The notes under the pieces: generated by a model
Databases searched by the model: none
Seen by the model: the letters and a program-made list of their open reading frames with translations, nothing else
Told to the model about the DNA's origin: nothing
Program-made: the position numbers and the translations under genes
Shown: one piece after another, positions 33,572-46,704 of the stretch
Position numbering within the stretch: position 1 is the stretch's first letter
Layout of the letters: every line of letters begins with the position of its first letter
Source: Cyclaneusma minus
Taxonomy: Eukaryota; Ascomycota; Leotiomycetes; Marthamycetales; Marthamycetaceae
Length of the DNA: 64,000 nucleotides
Assembly (NCBI GenBank): GCA_037179335.1
Contig: JAKZHN010000009.1
Coordinates: 186,001 to 250,000, forward strand
Direction of reading: 5' to 3'

Positions 33572-34495
33572 AGGGACCGTGATATTCGGGCAGCCCAAGT
33601 TCGAAGTCAACCTCTACCTTCATGTACTGCTATTAAACTCCCACTTTCTTTCAAGACACCTCTCCACAGCCACAACTCCCCCGGGCAACTTAGGTTAGGT
33701 AGCAGACCGACTGAAATCCCTCAAATGTGGTGTAGAATGCAATCAAAAACCCGGAAATTCTTCTAGAATCCAGAACAATACCAGGTGAACAAAGACTCAT
33801 TTCCGGCTATCAGTAGAGATGAATGGTAGAAACGAATCAGACTACTCACCATTCGGCATTCACTACCAAATCACCACCATTCCGAGCAGCTGATCCGACC
33901 TTCCATCTGGTTCCTACAACTCAACTAACCCAACCGAAATTGAATACCGCAACCCCGAACCCCCGACGATCTTTTGACAGTGAAAAGAGTAAGAGAAGTC
34001 GAGGAGACAGTCACGAATCTCTGGTAGAAAAGACAGCTAGTAACGATCTTACACATGATATTCTCGATGATTCGAAATCCTCAACGAGATTTGAGAACAC
34101 AGCAAAGACAAAGTTGACAATGACACATCTACTCGTCGAGATGTTGAGGAATGAGCCTACCCACCGACCGGATGACGACGCGATGAATTGTGGACGTATA
34201 TGTAGGGAGGTTGAGAAGTAAGAACTGCGCTAGCGGACTCTTGGCATTGAACCGCACGAATGCTCTACCTACCTTATGTGAACGTCAACACTCAACCACC
34301 ACAACGCCGCATCCATTTATTTCGGTAGAGAGTTCCGAAGGTCTCGACATGCCAGCAGGTTCGTCACACACAACTAACCTTCACACCTCTCAAACACCAT
34401 TTCTCACTGCCCATAAAAGTCATCGATTCTCTAAGTCTAGAGCTCTATCGCTAAGTCGCATAACTCATGAAGCCACCTATCGTTTATCTTCTCCC
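33572..34495. other. Convergent spacer with an uncertain Ser/Thr-rich open frame
   Basis: A plus-strand frame at about 33823-34221 encodes a polar, Ser/Thr/Asn-rich stretch (RRSFDSEKSKRSRGDSHESL) that resembles the cytosolic tails of rhodopsin-domain proteins. It begins without a good ATG and lies beyond the stop at 33571. It may be a former tail cut off by a nonsense change, an unspliced alternative end, or chance. Confidence 0.3.
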
Positions 34496-35214
34496 TTAGA
34501 TGCCGTGAGACACGAATCGCTCCTCAACAGGCTTGAAAGTCTTCTCACCCGCTGGGGCAGCAGGGGTTCCGAAAACCAACTGTGCGTTCAGCTCCCAATC
34601 GCTATCAATGTTCCACTCGGCAGCGATCTTCTCGTTGATCAGAGGGTTGTAGTGTTGCAGGTTGGCACCGAGACCCTCGGCCTCCAGAGCGGTCCAGATG
34701 ACGAATTGGTGCATGCCGTTGGATTGCGAGGCCCAGCCGGGGAACTTGTCGGCGTAGAGGGCGAATTTGTCTTGGATTTGTTGGATGTCTTTGCGGGAGT
34801 CGAAGAAGAGGATCTGGGAGTGGGTGAGGGGTTAGCTTGTGTTTGTACATGTATGGAGGTTTCGCAGATTGATGATTGACTAAGGGGGCAGAGGGGCAGA
34901 GGTGAAGATGAGGAGGGGGCACAAACGGTTCCGTAGGCGGCCTTGAAGCCGTTGATGCGCTGCTCGGTGCTGGGGAATGCCTCGGCGGGGACGATGGCCT
35001 TGAGGATCTCGAGGGTGAAGTCCCAGAGCTTGTTGTGCTCTTCCTTCACCAGGAGGACAATGCGGGTAGATTGGGTGTTGAAGGAGGAAGGAACGTGGAG
35101 AATAGCCTCCTTGATGATCTCTTGGATCTTGGAGTCGGGGATGGTGGACTCCTTCTTGAGGGCGTAGATGGTGCGGCGCTTCTTGATGAGCTCGAGGAAG
35201 TCCTTGGAAGACAT
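34496..35214 (-). CDS. Nitroreductase-family flavoprotein (Hbn1/Frm2-like), 201 aa
   Basis: Exon 1 (35214-34927) and exon 2 (34813-34496) join at a codon boundary to 201 aa. The donor GTTTGT is weak, but the join AAYGT/ILFFDS is what the family shows. The N-terminal KKRRTIYALKKEST is the FMN phosphate-binding segment. HVPSSFNTQSTR and the late segment AEGLGANLQHYNP follow the nitroreductase-like fold. Length matches the ~190-200 aa fungal members. Yeast Hbn1 and Frm2 are implicated in lipid and oxidative-stress signalling. The enzyme is expected to be soluble and NAD(P)H-dependent. Confidence 0.87.
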
Positions 35215-36529
35215 GTTGGGCGAGTGGTGAGAGATGGCTGGGAGAGATAGGTGGGTTCTAGAGGTTATTGAGAGACTTGAGGAGAGGCTTGGAGAGAGAT
35301 AGAGGGGAGTGGAGAGGGAAGGGAAGGTCGAAGGTCTTTATGTGCTTGGGGGTGTGGGTTAGTGGGGGGGAGGGGGAGTTTGAGCAGGGATGCGGTGAGC
35401 AAGGACAGAGCACGAATAGCAAGCCGTATATTCTGCTATTATACAAGAACAAAGCCAGGGTGGCCAGGCAGGCGCCATGGCTGAGAATCTGATTTTCCAA
35501 CAAGATGGTGTCATTTGGAGGAGGACGGGCTGGAGAAGTGAAGCCTCCACTCAGCCCTCATCGAGGGGTTGTTTCGCGGCTCCCCCACGGGCCACCAGTC
35601 CGAGCTTGCCCGCCTAACCAGAAGAGGCCTAGCATCGGAGATAGTGTCAGCGGTTACAAAGCAGGTCCAAGCCACCACCTCTGAATGGTTACAAATTCCA
35701 CCGTTCTACTGATTTCCAAGCCAAGACAAAGCATTTCGAAGATTGTTCGGACTCTACTCTTCCCCAACACCGATTCTCCAATACTCAGCCTTCAACTGAT
35801 CTCCGATCTGAGCCTGATGTCTTTTCATCTCATAGACTCCTGTTCGTTTGCAATGCAGAATCCTACTGATCGCAATGAGGCTTCATTGGGCTTGACAAGC
35901 CCTCCGGGCTCGACGAGCTATACCGTTGTGAAAATGGGCAAGTGCCGCTCAAGACCGACAAGAAGACCGACAAGACGGTCGGTCCTCGTTTTGAAGAAAA
36001 CAAGTCGCTGTTTCATCTATCTCTTTACTCACATGATCTGCATCTCCCTATTTGGGGGCTGTTGCGTTTGTATCGCAATCCTGCCTCTGCCTCGTCCACT
36101 GGTTTCCTTCTATGTCGTCTACACGTTGTCATCTCTAGTTTCCCTCCTGTTTGTCATCCCCCGAACACCTGGGAATGAGATAGACTGAAAACTTTCTATT
36201 CATTGCCTATCCCCATGACAGAAGTTCTGCAATATGAGAGGGATACCCGCTGTCAATGTGCCACTCGTGTCCTGTGAGATGGCACATAATGCTCGGCGGG
36301 TTGGCTCGTCGCGCTCCTACTTTTTTCTTGAAATCCACTTGCAACATGGGCTGATAAGTTGTAGACACCATGTACTCGTTGCGTGGCCAATAACTTCACT
36401 TGTGTTCCGAGATCCACATCGTGGTCGATGAAGTCTTCGCCACCAAAACCATGGCTGGCCAATTTTTCGCTGTAACCCACAGTTGAGAACTTCGCCATAC
36501 CCAATTCATGTGTTATCCATCTTCGTGGA
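35215..36529. other. Intergenic sequence upstream of the nitroreductase gene
   Basis: It contains the nitroreductase promoter (purine-rich on plus between 35220 and 35400) and a plus-strand frame at 35685-36188 whose translation has hydrophobic C-terminal stretches but no recognisable family. I see no supported gene. Confidence 0.35.
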
Positions 36530-36968
36530 ATGGAACAAGCCTTGGGTGGCGAGTACGATTGGACTAAGTTATGGGACTTACAGTATGATCCAACTCCGGA
36601 TCGAAGAATTGCTATTGAGGCCATTGAGCTTCTCCAACGAGACGAGCTGCTCGGAATCACTCAGAGCCTACTGATCAATGCCCATAGGATCCACAACGAC
36701 CCCTCGAACCGCGTTGCATACTACAACGTTGAAACCTGATCATGAGACTCTGGTACGGTGTGTTGAACATGATGAGGGAGAACCGATGTTTACGAGGAAA
36801 GATGGCAGTTCGCTGGGTTTGAGTGAGCCGGGGGAGGTGCTCAGATGGTTTCGGGGGACGTTGGAGTGGGATACGAAGGGGAGGTTGAGGGAGGGGCTTG
36901 GAGGGGCAGTTGGAGGGGTTTCTGGGGAGGCGGCATGGTTGACGATTGGGTTGCAAATACGAGGATAG
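36530..36968 (+). pseudogene. Possible remnant of an unidentified protein gene, split over two frames
   Basis: From about 36524 a frame reads with good protein character (LWDLQYDPTPDRRIAIEAIE, ITQSLLINAHRIHND) to a stop at 36739. Directly downstream, another frame continues without an obvious intron (DHETLVRCVEHDEGEPMFT, GEVLRWFRGTLEWDTKGRL) to 36968. The two could be one protein broken by a single frameshift. I do not recognise the family and there is no clear start, so this is a low-confidence call. Confidence 0.3.
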
Positions 36969-37739
36969 GAGCTGAATGTTCCCGATACACATATCTGGAG
37001 TCCTCGTACTCAATCGCTTACTTGTTCAAGAAAGTCGGGGTTTTGTTTCATTGCTTGACTGCATGAGTCTCAGAGCGTCCGACTGTTGTCTGGGCCACTC
37101 ACACTGATCGGCCAACTTGAAGGTAAAGTCGCCCCATTCTTTCTTTCATCGTATCGTCGACAGATTCTGTAACACAGGCACATTGAAACCTCTCGGCATA
37201 TTCGGAAATGCCATCTCCGACACAGGACAATGCTAAAGGTGAGCGGAGTTTAGATAGCCGTCGCATGGTTTCTCGGGTCGATCCGAGACGCTTCCCCTCT
37301 ACGGCATCGTGGTACGGGAGTGGCGTCTCACCGGTAAACCACGGAAAGATGCAGGATAGCGTACCAAGTCATGCAAGGTTTGGGTGAGACGGAGACGAAT
37401 TTCCTGATGTTGGAATGGATTGACGAATCAAGACGTGAGTGCATTTAAGGTTGGGCCCTTAATACGGGAGGCTGAAGGTTACTCACATCTTCAGCAAGTC
37501 AGAGTTTCGCCGAGGTAAAGCAAAAACTGATTACAGGGAAGGTGTCGACAAAAAGGCGCAACCATGGTTCGCACTATGGCGAGTCGTTGGCAGATTGTAC
37601 GAGGATGTCGACTTGACTGGAAGTCAGGATAAGTCAAAGTCATCACTCGACGCCAGTGACAGATCGGTGTAACAATCTGCGATATATATTGGTCTTCCTC
37701 CGAGAATCTCTCCACCGATCACCTTGGAAGTACAACAGG
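36969..37739. other. Intergenic sequence before the FAD monooxygenase gene
   Basis: No gene is visible. A TATATATT run lies at 37682-37689, about 55 bases upstream of the monooxygenase ATG, and may be its TATA element. Confidence 0.4.
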
Positions 37740-39861
37740 ATGGCTGCAATTCCAACTCCTGCCGACAATGTGGCCGTTGATGTGCTCATTGTTGGGGCTG
37801 GACCGGCTGGATTCATGGCAGCATTGACATTGGCGCGCTATGGAGTCTCTATTCGACTAATTGACTCGCGACCAAATCGAATCCAGACGGGACACGCTGG
37901 AGGTATATTCAATCACATTCTTCCTTACTACTTACTTCTATCTTTTTTCTCTCATCTCCAAACCATCTAAGCAAGTCCGCTCCAACAAAAGCTCACCAAG
38001 TCTAGGTATGCAACCTCGAACCCAAGAAATCCTCCACACCCTCAACCTCCTCCACACCCTCAACACCACCGGATACCGCTGCACCGAAATGGCCTTCTGG
38101 GCCCCCTCCCCATCCGGCACCATCCAACGAACCCACGTCTCCCGCGAAATCAAACTCGCTACCCCCTACCCCTGGCTCACCGCCGGCAAGCAGCGGGAAA
38201 CCGAAGCCGCCTTCGACAACGCCCTTCTCGCACTCGGCCACACCACTGACCGCCCCACCGAACTCATGTCCTTTTCCTACACGGACGATCCCGTGTATCC
38301 TGTGCACGCACGCGTGAAAAATCACTATTCGCACGTGACTAGTACGTATCGGTGCAAATACATCCTAGGTGCCGATGGCGCAGGCAGCAAGACGCGGAAA
38401 TTGCTAGGGCTGCAAAGCGAAAGTCATGGCGGTGATGATTTCTGGTGTACAGCGGACGTCAACCTGTCCACCGATTTTCCAGATATTCGCCGCAGGACGG
38501 CGATTCGTACGGCCACGGGTGGCTTGATGATTATCCCACAAGCGGATGGTGCGAATCGGTTCTATACGCAGCTGAGCCCTAAGGAGTTGGGTATTGTGTC
38601 GGGCGATGTGGATGCGGTTGAGAGGGGAGATAATGCGAAGGTGTCGTCGAAGATTGATGAGGAGGCGTTGGAGAAGTTGTTGAGGGAACGGGTGAAGGAG
38701 GTTCTGGGGCCGTATAGCGTGGAGATTACGAACGTGTTTTGGATCTCGCAGTATTGGATTAGGCAGAGGGTGGTGGAGGATTTCTGGGATCATAAGAGGG
38801 TGTTGTTGTTGGGGGATGCTTGTCATACACAGTAAGTTTATTCGGACCTAGAGGAAAAGCTCCTGGGTGCTGTCGAGTTGTCGAAGACCCAAAAGCTGTC
38901 GAAGGCCTGAAAGCTGTCGAGACTGCAAATGTCTCCCAGTTCTCAACTTTCCTCTCAATTTTGGACACACTTGCTGACTCGTCTCCACAGTTCCCCCAAA
39001 TCCGCTCAAGGCCTCAACGTCAGCATGCAAGACGCCTACAACCTAACCTGGAAACTCGCCTTCACCCTCAAAAACCTCGCACTCCCCTCCCTCCTCCCCA
39101 CCTACGCGCTCGAGCGCCGCGCCGTCGCGCTCGAACTCATCTATTTCGACAAGAAATTTGCCCACCTATTCGGCAACAAAGACTATCTCGACAACAAGTC
39201 ATTCCACGAGGTCTACGAAACGCAGCAAGGCTTCACGAGCGGCATTGGCATACTTTATAAAGAAGATTTGCTTACGAAAAATGATGAGAAAGGGGTTATT
39301 GATCGGAGGAATGGGGTGCTGGAGCCGTTGATTCCGGGACGCAGGATTTATACGGCGAGGTTGAAGAGGTGTGTTGATGGGCAGGATGTGGATGTTTATG
39401 AGGAGATGCCGTCGAATGGGCGGTTTCATATCTTCGTTTTCGCTGGGGATGCGATTAGTGAGGGTCGGTTGAAGCCACTCACAGACTATCTTGCCGGGCC
39501 GGAATCCGCCTTGACGGCTTTCAATGAGAAGGGTATTGAGGTGTGTGAGGAGTATGGGTATGAGACCCTCCATAAGCCGATGCATGTGAAGAACAGGGGG
39601 AAGACGGTGGATTTGTTCTTTATTTGTACGGAGAATCATATGGAGCTTGAGGTGGGGAAGTTGCCGAAGCCGCTGCCGGATTGGAGGTGGAGGATTTTTG
39701 CGGATCCGGAGGGGAGGGAACACAGGGATCATGGTGTGGATGTGAAGAAGGGGTGTATTGCGCTTGTGAGGCCAGATTTGCATGTGGGGATGGTTTGTGG
39801 ACTTGATGAGGGCGCCAAGGTGGCGGAGTATCTGAAGGGTTTCCTGACTCCGCAGCATTGA
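37740..39861 (+). CDS. FAD-dependent aromatic monooxygenase, phenol 2-monooxygenase-like (619 aa)
   Basis: Exons 37740-37902, 38006-38831 and 38991-39861 join in phase to 619 aa. The FAD-binding Rossmann motif VLIVGAGPAGFMAALTLARY is near residue 15-40. The DG motif is GADGAGSKTRKLLG, and the GD motif GDACHTHSPKSAQGLN spans the last splice junction. The C-terminal third (IYTARLKRCVDGQDVDVYEE, GRFHIFVFAGD) matches the thioredoxin-like dimerisation domain of phenol hydroxylases. The family adds one hydroxyl group to phenolic substrates using NADPH and oxygen. No signal peptide is present, so it is probably cytosolic. Substrate unknown. With the P450, nitroreductase and membrane protein nearby, it may belong to a small catabolic or secondary-metabolism neighbourhood, but no synthase is present. 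Confidence 0.88.
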
Positions 39862-40021
39862 TAGACGGCTTGGAGCAGGTAGCCTGGTAGGTAAGCCTTA
39901 GATTCACTCTAGCAGCATGACACATCCAACTCTAAAAGTTCCTCCTGTGACCAGAAGAGTAGCGACCTCATCAGGTACTTACCTCATCCAAGCAAGTTTG
40001 GCCATTCGGCTGAGTTGATTA

Positions 40022-41311
40022 CAGTAGGTGGAAAAAAGTCTGGGTACGGTTAGCATTTAGCGCGACAGCGCCACGTAGGAACGCGCTAGAGTAAATGTAA
40101 ACAAGCCATTTTGAAGCTCTCTCTCTCCTCTACACACACATGCAAAAATCAATATGCCAATTAATCGTGTGCGCCGGGGAGCCCCTCTTGAAAAAACTGG
40201 ACCTTAAGCCCGCCAACCCTCTTAAAGACAGCGCCATCAAGAGCTAGCACCATTCACCCGGGCCCGCATTATTCAACTCAAGGAAACAAGCATAAGCTAT
40301 ATCGAAATTGCAGCCCTACTCTACCTCTTTAAATTCACATACTCTGGAGTGGTTTAAAAAGCTCAAAAGCAAAAAGAAAGACTTGAGAGTCAGGCTAAAG
40401 CTGGCAGACCACGCGTTTTTACTAAGAAATAACGCAACCAAATAGTAAATACAATTAAAAATGTCCAGCCTGACATTACATGGAACGCCCTTTTTGCTTC
40501 TATTGGTTTTAAAGCCAAAGCACGTTCTGCCAGAAACCTTTTTTAAAAAATGAATAAAAGAAAATAAAAGCAATTGTTCAGGCCAGCCCTTAAGCCTAAG
40601 CATGCTGCCAAACGGCTGGTTTGGGCTAAAACCTATAAAGGATTTACAGTCAGGCAATGAAAAAAATACACTAAAATAATAAGTATTTTATGGAGCTGGG
40701 CAAAAAAAAAAGACTAAATTGGGTATTTGTAAGGCCTGGGCAACAGCGGCTTAATCCAGCTATTATAAATAAAAGGCGCTGTGAAAAGTTAAAAAAAAAT
40801 CTGGACAGTGTTTGGATATTCAATTTATTCTAAATTAATAGAAATGCAAAAAAATCCCACTGTTGCAAAAAAAGGAATTACAGCTAAGATCTACAAAAAA
40901 ATTCTAAAAAAGCACCTGCCTCCCCTAATATCTAAAGGGGCCATTTTTATGCAAAACAATGCTCCTATTTACAAAGCACACATTATTCTGGATTTTTTTA
41001 CCATCCGCCGTTATACAATTATAAAATGGCCTTTTTACAGTCCAGACTTAAATCCTATTAAAAATCTCTGGGCCTTGCTTCAAGCAGCAATCTACAAGGC
41101 TAATCCAAAACTGTACAGCTTACCCAACACCAAAGCAATCTTGCAAAGGCTAATACAAATGGCACAAGCACAATGGGATAGAGTAATGGATGATTATGCA
41201 GAGAAATTAAGCTCTACTATGGGACACAAGTGTCAGGCAGTTATTAAGGCTAATGGCTGGTATACTAAATACTAAAATGACAACCGTACCCAGACTTTTT
41301 TCCCCCCACTG
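40022..41311 (+). mobile_element. Decayed Tc1/mariner-family DNA transposon (1290 bp)
   Basis: The ends are inverted repeats of 30 bp matching at about 28 positions (AAAAAAGTCTGGGTACGGTT is common to both), flanked by TA on each side (40020-40021, 41312-41313). The interior is AT-rich and its N-terminal coding part is broken. A continuous frame remains at 40808-41275 for the C-terminal DDE domain: QNNAPIYKAH, WPFYSPDLNPIKNLW. Both positions that should be acidic catalytic residues read Asn and Lys. These are G-to-A changes on the coding strand, consistent with repeat-induced point mutation. It is therefore inactive itself but recognisable as the family that could mobilise the MITE at 9249-9470. 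Confidence 0.9.
40808..41275 (+). pseudogene. Tc1/mariner transposase fragment, C-terminal DDE part
   Basis: 155 codons remain open. WPFYSPDLNPIKNLWALL is the diagnostic Tc1/mariner block, with Lys where the third catalytic acid (Glu or Asp) is expected. QNNAP replaces the usual Q-D-N-A-P, so the second acid is lost too. Upstream coding sequence is interrupted by stops. Confidence 0.85.
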
Positions 41312-43340
41312 TAACTTGAGTGCTCATCGAGACTGCAGTCACGTGGAACCACAACGAGGCAGCTATAAAGGGAAGTCTTCTCTCGCTCTTCTTATACTCT
41401 CCAGTCTCCCTTTTCACTGCAAGGTCTGTGACGCCCACTGCCCAGCCGGTCAAGTTCTCCCTGGTTAGAGAAATATCCCGACTCAGCGGCATATTGCAAA
41501 CTACAGCTGCAAACTTCCACACGAGTGGGACCTGATCGCTCTTCCATCCTGTTGAATGAAGGTAGTGACTCTCTTCCACAGCAGCAAAGACTGCGCTCGA
41601 CAGCAGTATTGCCAGCAAATTCTCCAGAAACTCTTGGTACTCGGTCTGGAGAATTGCAGATCAGTGCTACCTGTACAAATCAAGCTTGTGATCCTGTTAC
41701 GTTTGCAATCATCGTGATCGAGTGTCCATCCCTGCACTCCACATCGCATATATTGAGACCTCCTGTCTGAGCCTGAGTCTCATTTATGTGCGAATAGGCC
41801 TGCAATATATAGTAGATCTGGGGTGGCTTGGCTGCTCGTTAGCGCCTTCCAGAGCACACGCTCTCCATCACGTGACGCTTCAATCCAGACTCACGAAAAA
41901 CAGTGAGTAGCGGGCGTGATTCAGAAACGCTTAAGTCTTCCTTGGTCAAGTGGTTCAGGTATATAAGCAGCTCCAGTTGGAACCTCGAAGATCAAACCTT
42001 GCGAAGAGAGACGAAACATAACATTTCAGGCCATGCCAAGGGATGGGACTCTGTTAACAAGCAAACGTCGTTCGATCAAACCCCTGCATTGTCACATTGT
42101 TATGTAAAAAAAGGGGGATATAAGTTTCACTTGCGCAGCGTTTTGCTGCCGGATAACAGTGCCACTGTCGCTTCTCCTAGCTGCTGTCGCCTGTTCGTTT
42201 AGCGCAAACTACAAAGGAAACGATTTCCCACACAAAATCCACAAACTTGCAAGGTCAGAAAAATTGGGCTCGACGTGCCCAGAATATTCACTAAGGGCAG
42301 GGTGGTGAAGGCGCGATTTGTCCAAGGGCATGGGAGGTTCTCGAACGTTCTTTGTATCCTACTCCACACATTTTCCACTTTCGTAGTTTGTATAAATAAT
42401 TCTCGGCTCACAGACTCAAATTGCCTTGAAAAGCGTCACGTGACTGTTTGGATGTTCTGGGGGGTAGGGAGGGATATAAAAAGGCCTCAAGCTGAGTTCC
42501 TCGTGCTCATTGGAAACGAAATGGCGAAGCAAGATCACAGGGGATCGAAGTGGCCAACGGATATAAGCAGCCCGATTTCACCTCTCTGAAAGCTGATGTC
42601 CCGCTAAAAGACGAGGCAATCAGCTTTGGACTTTGAAGCTCAGTCCGATTGGGAATAACCAACTGTGGCGACGACAGTGGGCAAACTTCCCGACGGCAAG
42701 ACTTTCCATTGACGGTAAGCCTCTCCATTGACAGTAGTCTCTCTCCATTGAAAGTAGTCTCTAACCATTGGCGACACGCTCTTTATTGAAATAACTGTGC
42801 TTGCTTTCAGCACAGCCTAGCCCATTCACAGCCCAGGAGTATGATTTCAAAGCTCTGAGGATTTTCAAAGGAATGCCAACTATATAAGCTACTCTATCTC
42901 TCACTCTGAAGACCAAGCCCTTCTACGGATGACATCCATCGTCATGCAGCCGGTGTACACAGAGTCGATGCCCGCGTGGACAATCTCATGTCCCTTCAAC
43001 GTGTCAATCACCGGGATCTTGAGGTCACTGGGCCAGGTTCGCAATGAATGAGCAAACGAAGACGGCTGACGGCTCCGCCGCCGGTGCTTTTTGTCGCACC
43101 TTCGTATTGCCGTTGTTGTCTTCATGTGCTGTCGTTCATTCACTCATCTCCAGTAGGATTAAGGGCAACACATCCTACGTGGATACCCATTCCGAGATAC
43201 CTAGCCAGCTTTGCCTTTTAAACTATTGCATTTCCCTGTATGATTTTCATGACATGAGTCACGCGACACCAGACATAAGGAAGATCTTGGTTGACAAATA
43301 TTGATGGCTTCTTCGCTTATATAGCAATTCCTAGCTTACC
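41312..43340. repeat. Array B, first part: diverged CACGTG/TATA cassettes
   Basis: Directly after the transposon the cassette pattern of array A reappears. TCACGTGG at 41339 with TATAAA at 41364 reads right. An inverted copy (TATA at 41804-41812, TCACGTGA at 41868-41875) reads left. Rightward TATA boxes lie at 41960 (TATATAAG), 42474 (ATATAAAAA, with TCACGTGA at 42436-42443), about 42560 (GGATATAAG) and 42881 (TATATAAG). The shared words GCTGTCG, ACTGTCG and CTGCCGG occur between them. No stable protein-coding frame is visible. Confidence 0.55.
41804..41967. promoter_or_regulatory. Array B core closely matching array A core 6
   Basis: Read on minus, the TCACGTGATGGAGAGCGTGT box is followed by GCTCTGGAAGGCGCTAA, GCCACCCCAGATCTACTATA and a TATA box. 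The same string of words, with few changes, lies at about 11985-12057 in array A and in cores 4 and 5. On the other side a rightward TATATAAG lies at 41960-41967. This ties the two arrays to one repeat family. Confidence 0.65.
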
Positions 43341-44260
<920 letters not shown>

Positions 44261-46704
44261 AAAGTCACGTGTGACTCCTGAGAGTCACATCACGATCGCG
44301 CGAACACTTTCCAAATTCAGGGTACAGCACTGGATCTCAGAGGGCAAAACGGGTATAAGAAGTCCAGGATCGAGCCTTGATTTCTCTTCAAAGTCTTACT
44401 CCTTCAAGACTCTGATACACCCGTTACCACGTCACTCGAAAGCAAAGTCACCAGAATTGGCCAGAGATACCACGAAACCTTCTATTCAGGCAATGGGACA
44501 CTCTGCTAATTTCCAGGATCACCTCCACAATTCATACTTGAAGCACCGCGTTGAGAGTTGAACATGGCTGGGAACATCCAGATATGCAGATGACACTGAT
44601 TAGGTTGCTCGACAGGAAGACTTCTCTGAGACAGTAGTCAAACCTCACCAAAGGACTATGATCGGTTCCCACGCAATCATCATTGATTACTTCCCTTCAA
44701 ACTCTGATGCTTCACAGCTAGCTTGGCTTTCTGGAAAGACCGACGGTTCGCTTGACGTGGGAAGCCATTGAAGGCGGGATCTCAATTTTGGCGCTTTGAA
44801 AAAGAAAGAACACTGGAGATCTGGGGCATTTATATAGCTACTCACAGCTCGCAATGTCTTGCTAAATTAGATCGAGCTGCGTAGACTCACGTGAGAAGCA
44901 CAGTCCGCGGCGGGCCACAGCCAAGGGTCCAAGGCCGCAACAGGGGAACTAGATGAAAGGATCATTATAAACAGACCACGGATCAAGCTCTCTTATTTTC
45001 TTTCTCAAATTCTAGGATGGACGGAAATTTTCTTGAGGAGCGATCACGGCGTGAGCCCTGTTTGTAGCTTTCGATTTTCTGGAAGTCGACAGCTTTGCTA
45101 ATAGACGAGGAATTCAGCGTTGAAAATTGATCGAATTCGGGATATCCTTTTCTCAATAACCAAATGAGAGTGACCGAAAGACCCGACAGCAGAACTTGTC
45201 ATCGGCGGCAACTTTTTGTTGCTGATATTATCGCGGCTTGGGAGTGAGATCCTTCATGGATTTTTCGCTGAGTGGTATTCGAATTCCATCTCAAATTGAG
45301 CCCTCCAAGTCTATACTGTTGCGTGTTGCGAGCTAACCAGTGCCATCGTGTCTTTCTGCTTCTAAGTTTGCAGTTCCAAGACAGTGTTTCGAGCTGTATT
45401 TATAGAAAGTCAGGGGGTCGCAGACGCAGCAAAACAAGATGCTGGTCGATCGCAGCCTTAGCCGAGTATCCAGTGCAAGCCGCTATGGAAATATGTCACC
45501 TGACTCAATCAAGTCCTAGACTCTTATCAAAATAACTCGTGATTCTTGAGATCTATTATAAACAGAGCGTTTTATTCAGTTTTGGAGACCCAAGCTTCGA
45601 GTGCACATGCAGATGCGGCAGCGCGACGGAATAATCGCAGTGTTTTGGAACGGCGAGCGAAATGCTTAAAGTTTCCGAATACCACCAGCCAGGAGTTATG
45701 TCTTGGTGGTGGAAGAGGGACAGACCTTACAAGCTGGGGAGTCACTTGCCTGCTGTCGCGGAGACGTGCTCTCGCCGTTTTGAGAAGCCTAGAGCGTCGT
45801 CTGAAACGACAGTGACAAGATATGGTAGAAGTCGATTATTGACTCGACAGTAGCCTCGGATGTTCAGAGGGTTTAGAGTATCAGTATGCGCACATGGAGG
45901 AGGTCTGATCAATTTCAGTGTGTCGGTGTCGGCAAACTCGATCTGTCAAGGTGGAATGTTAGGTAGTTCTGAAATCATGACTTTCACCTCATGTCGTGTG
46001 TATGTGTAGTCATTTCTCGGTTCTCGGACACCAAGTACCTTATGGATGGACCTATTTATATGGTTGGAGTATGGCAAAGACCTTCCTCGGTTGAAACCAT
46101 GCGGCTAGTTCATCCTGCAATTGGAACTCGATACAGACATGAGCAGCAAAAGTCTTATTCGGCGGCAGTCTCCAGCAACGGCAAGATCTGGATCCGGAAT
46201 TTTGGGAATGAAAAGAAAGTGGACATGGCGGTGGGGTAGCAACAGCTAATGATCAAAAAATTGAAAGCAGCTTTCTGGGGTGATCCTTTGCAGTATCCAT
46301 ACCCATATTTCCATTCGATGTTGTGACTTGAAGCCCAGGAAAGGAGCATTAACAGCGCTCTTATACTCGGCGGACAGGAGAAAAGAGCGGTGTGCACGTG
46401 ACATCATGACATGGAGGCAATGCCCCGTGCATGCTAATTCGCAGTAGTATGGGCAAGCGGCGGCTTCGTCGGCTCCGTGAAGTGGTAGACCGAGTATGTT
46501 GGTGATTAGTGGTGCAGGGCAGAGAAGACTGTGAGTGGAACGTTCATGAGAATTTGAGGTGAAGAAAATGAAAATTAGGCTAGACTTCTCTCTCGCGAGA
46601 GTCTAGGTATACTATACTATCATGCTTCTCGCCATTCATGAGCTGCCGTTGATCTTAACAGAACCACATCAAATGAAATAATTCGTCGTTGGCCCATGAT
46701 GCTA
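44261..46704. repeat. Array B, second part: diverged cassettes
   Basis: Cores seen here: leftward TTATATAG at 44830-44837, TCACGTGA at 44887-44894 and rightward TTATAAA at 44965-44971; leftward TTTATAG at 45399-45405, GTCACCTGAC near 45493 and rightward TTATAAA at 45556-45562; leftward TTATA at 46361-46365 with CACGTGA at 46395-46401. Cassette-body words recur (GACAGCAGAACTTGTCATCGGCGGCAACT at 45186 in part, CTGCTGTCGCGGAGA near 45750). Open frames are short and unrelated between cassettes. Confidence 0.5.
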
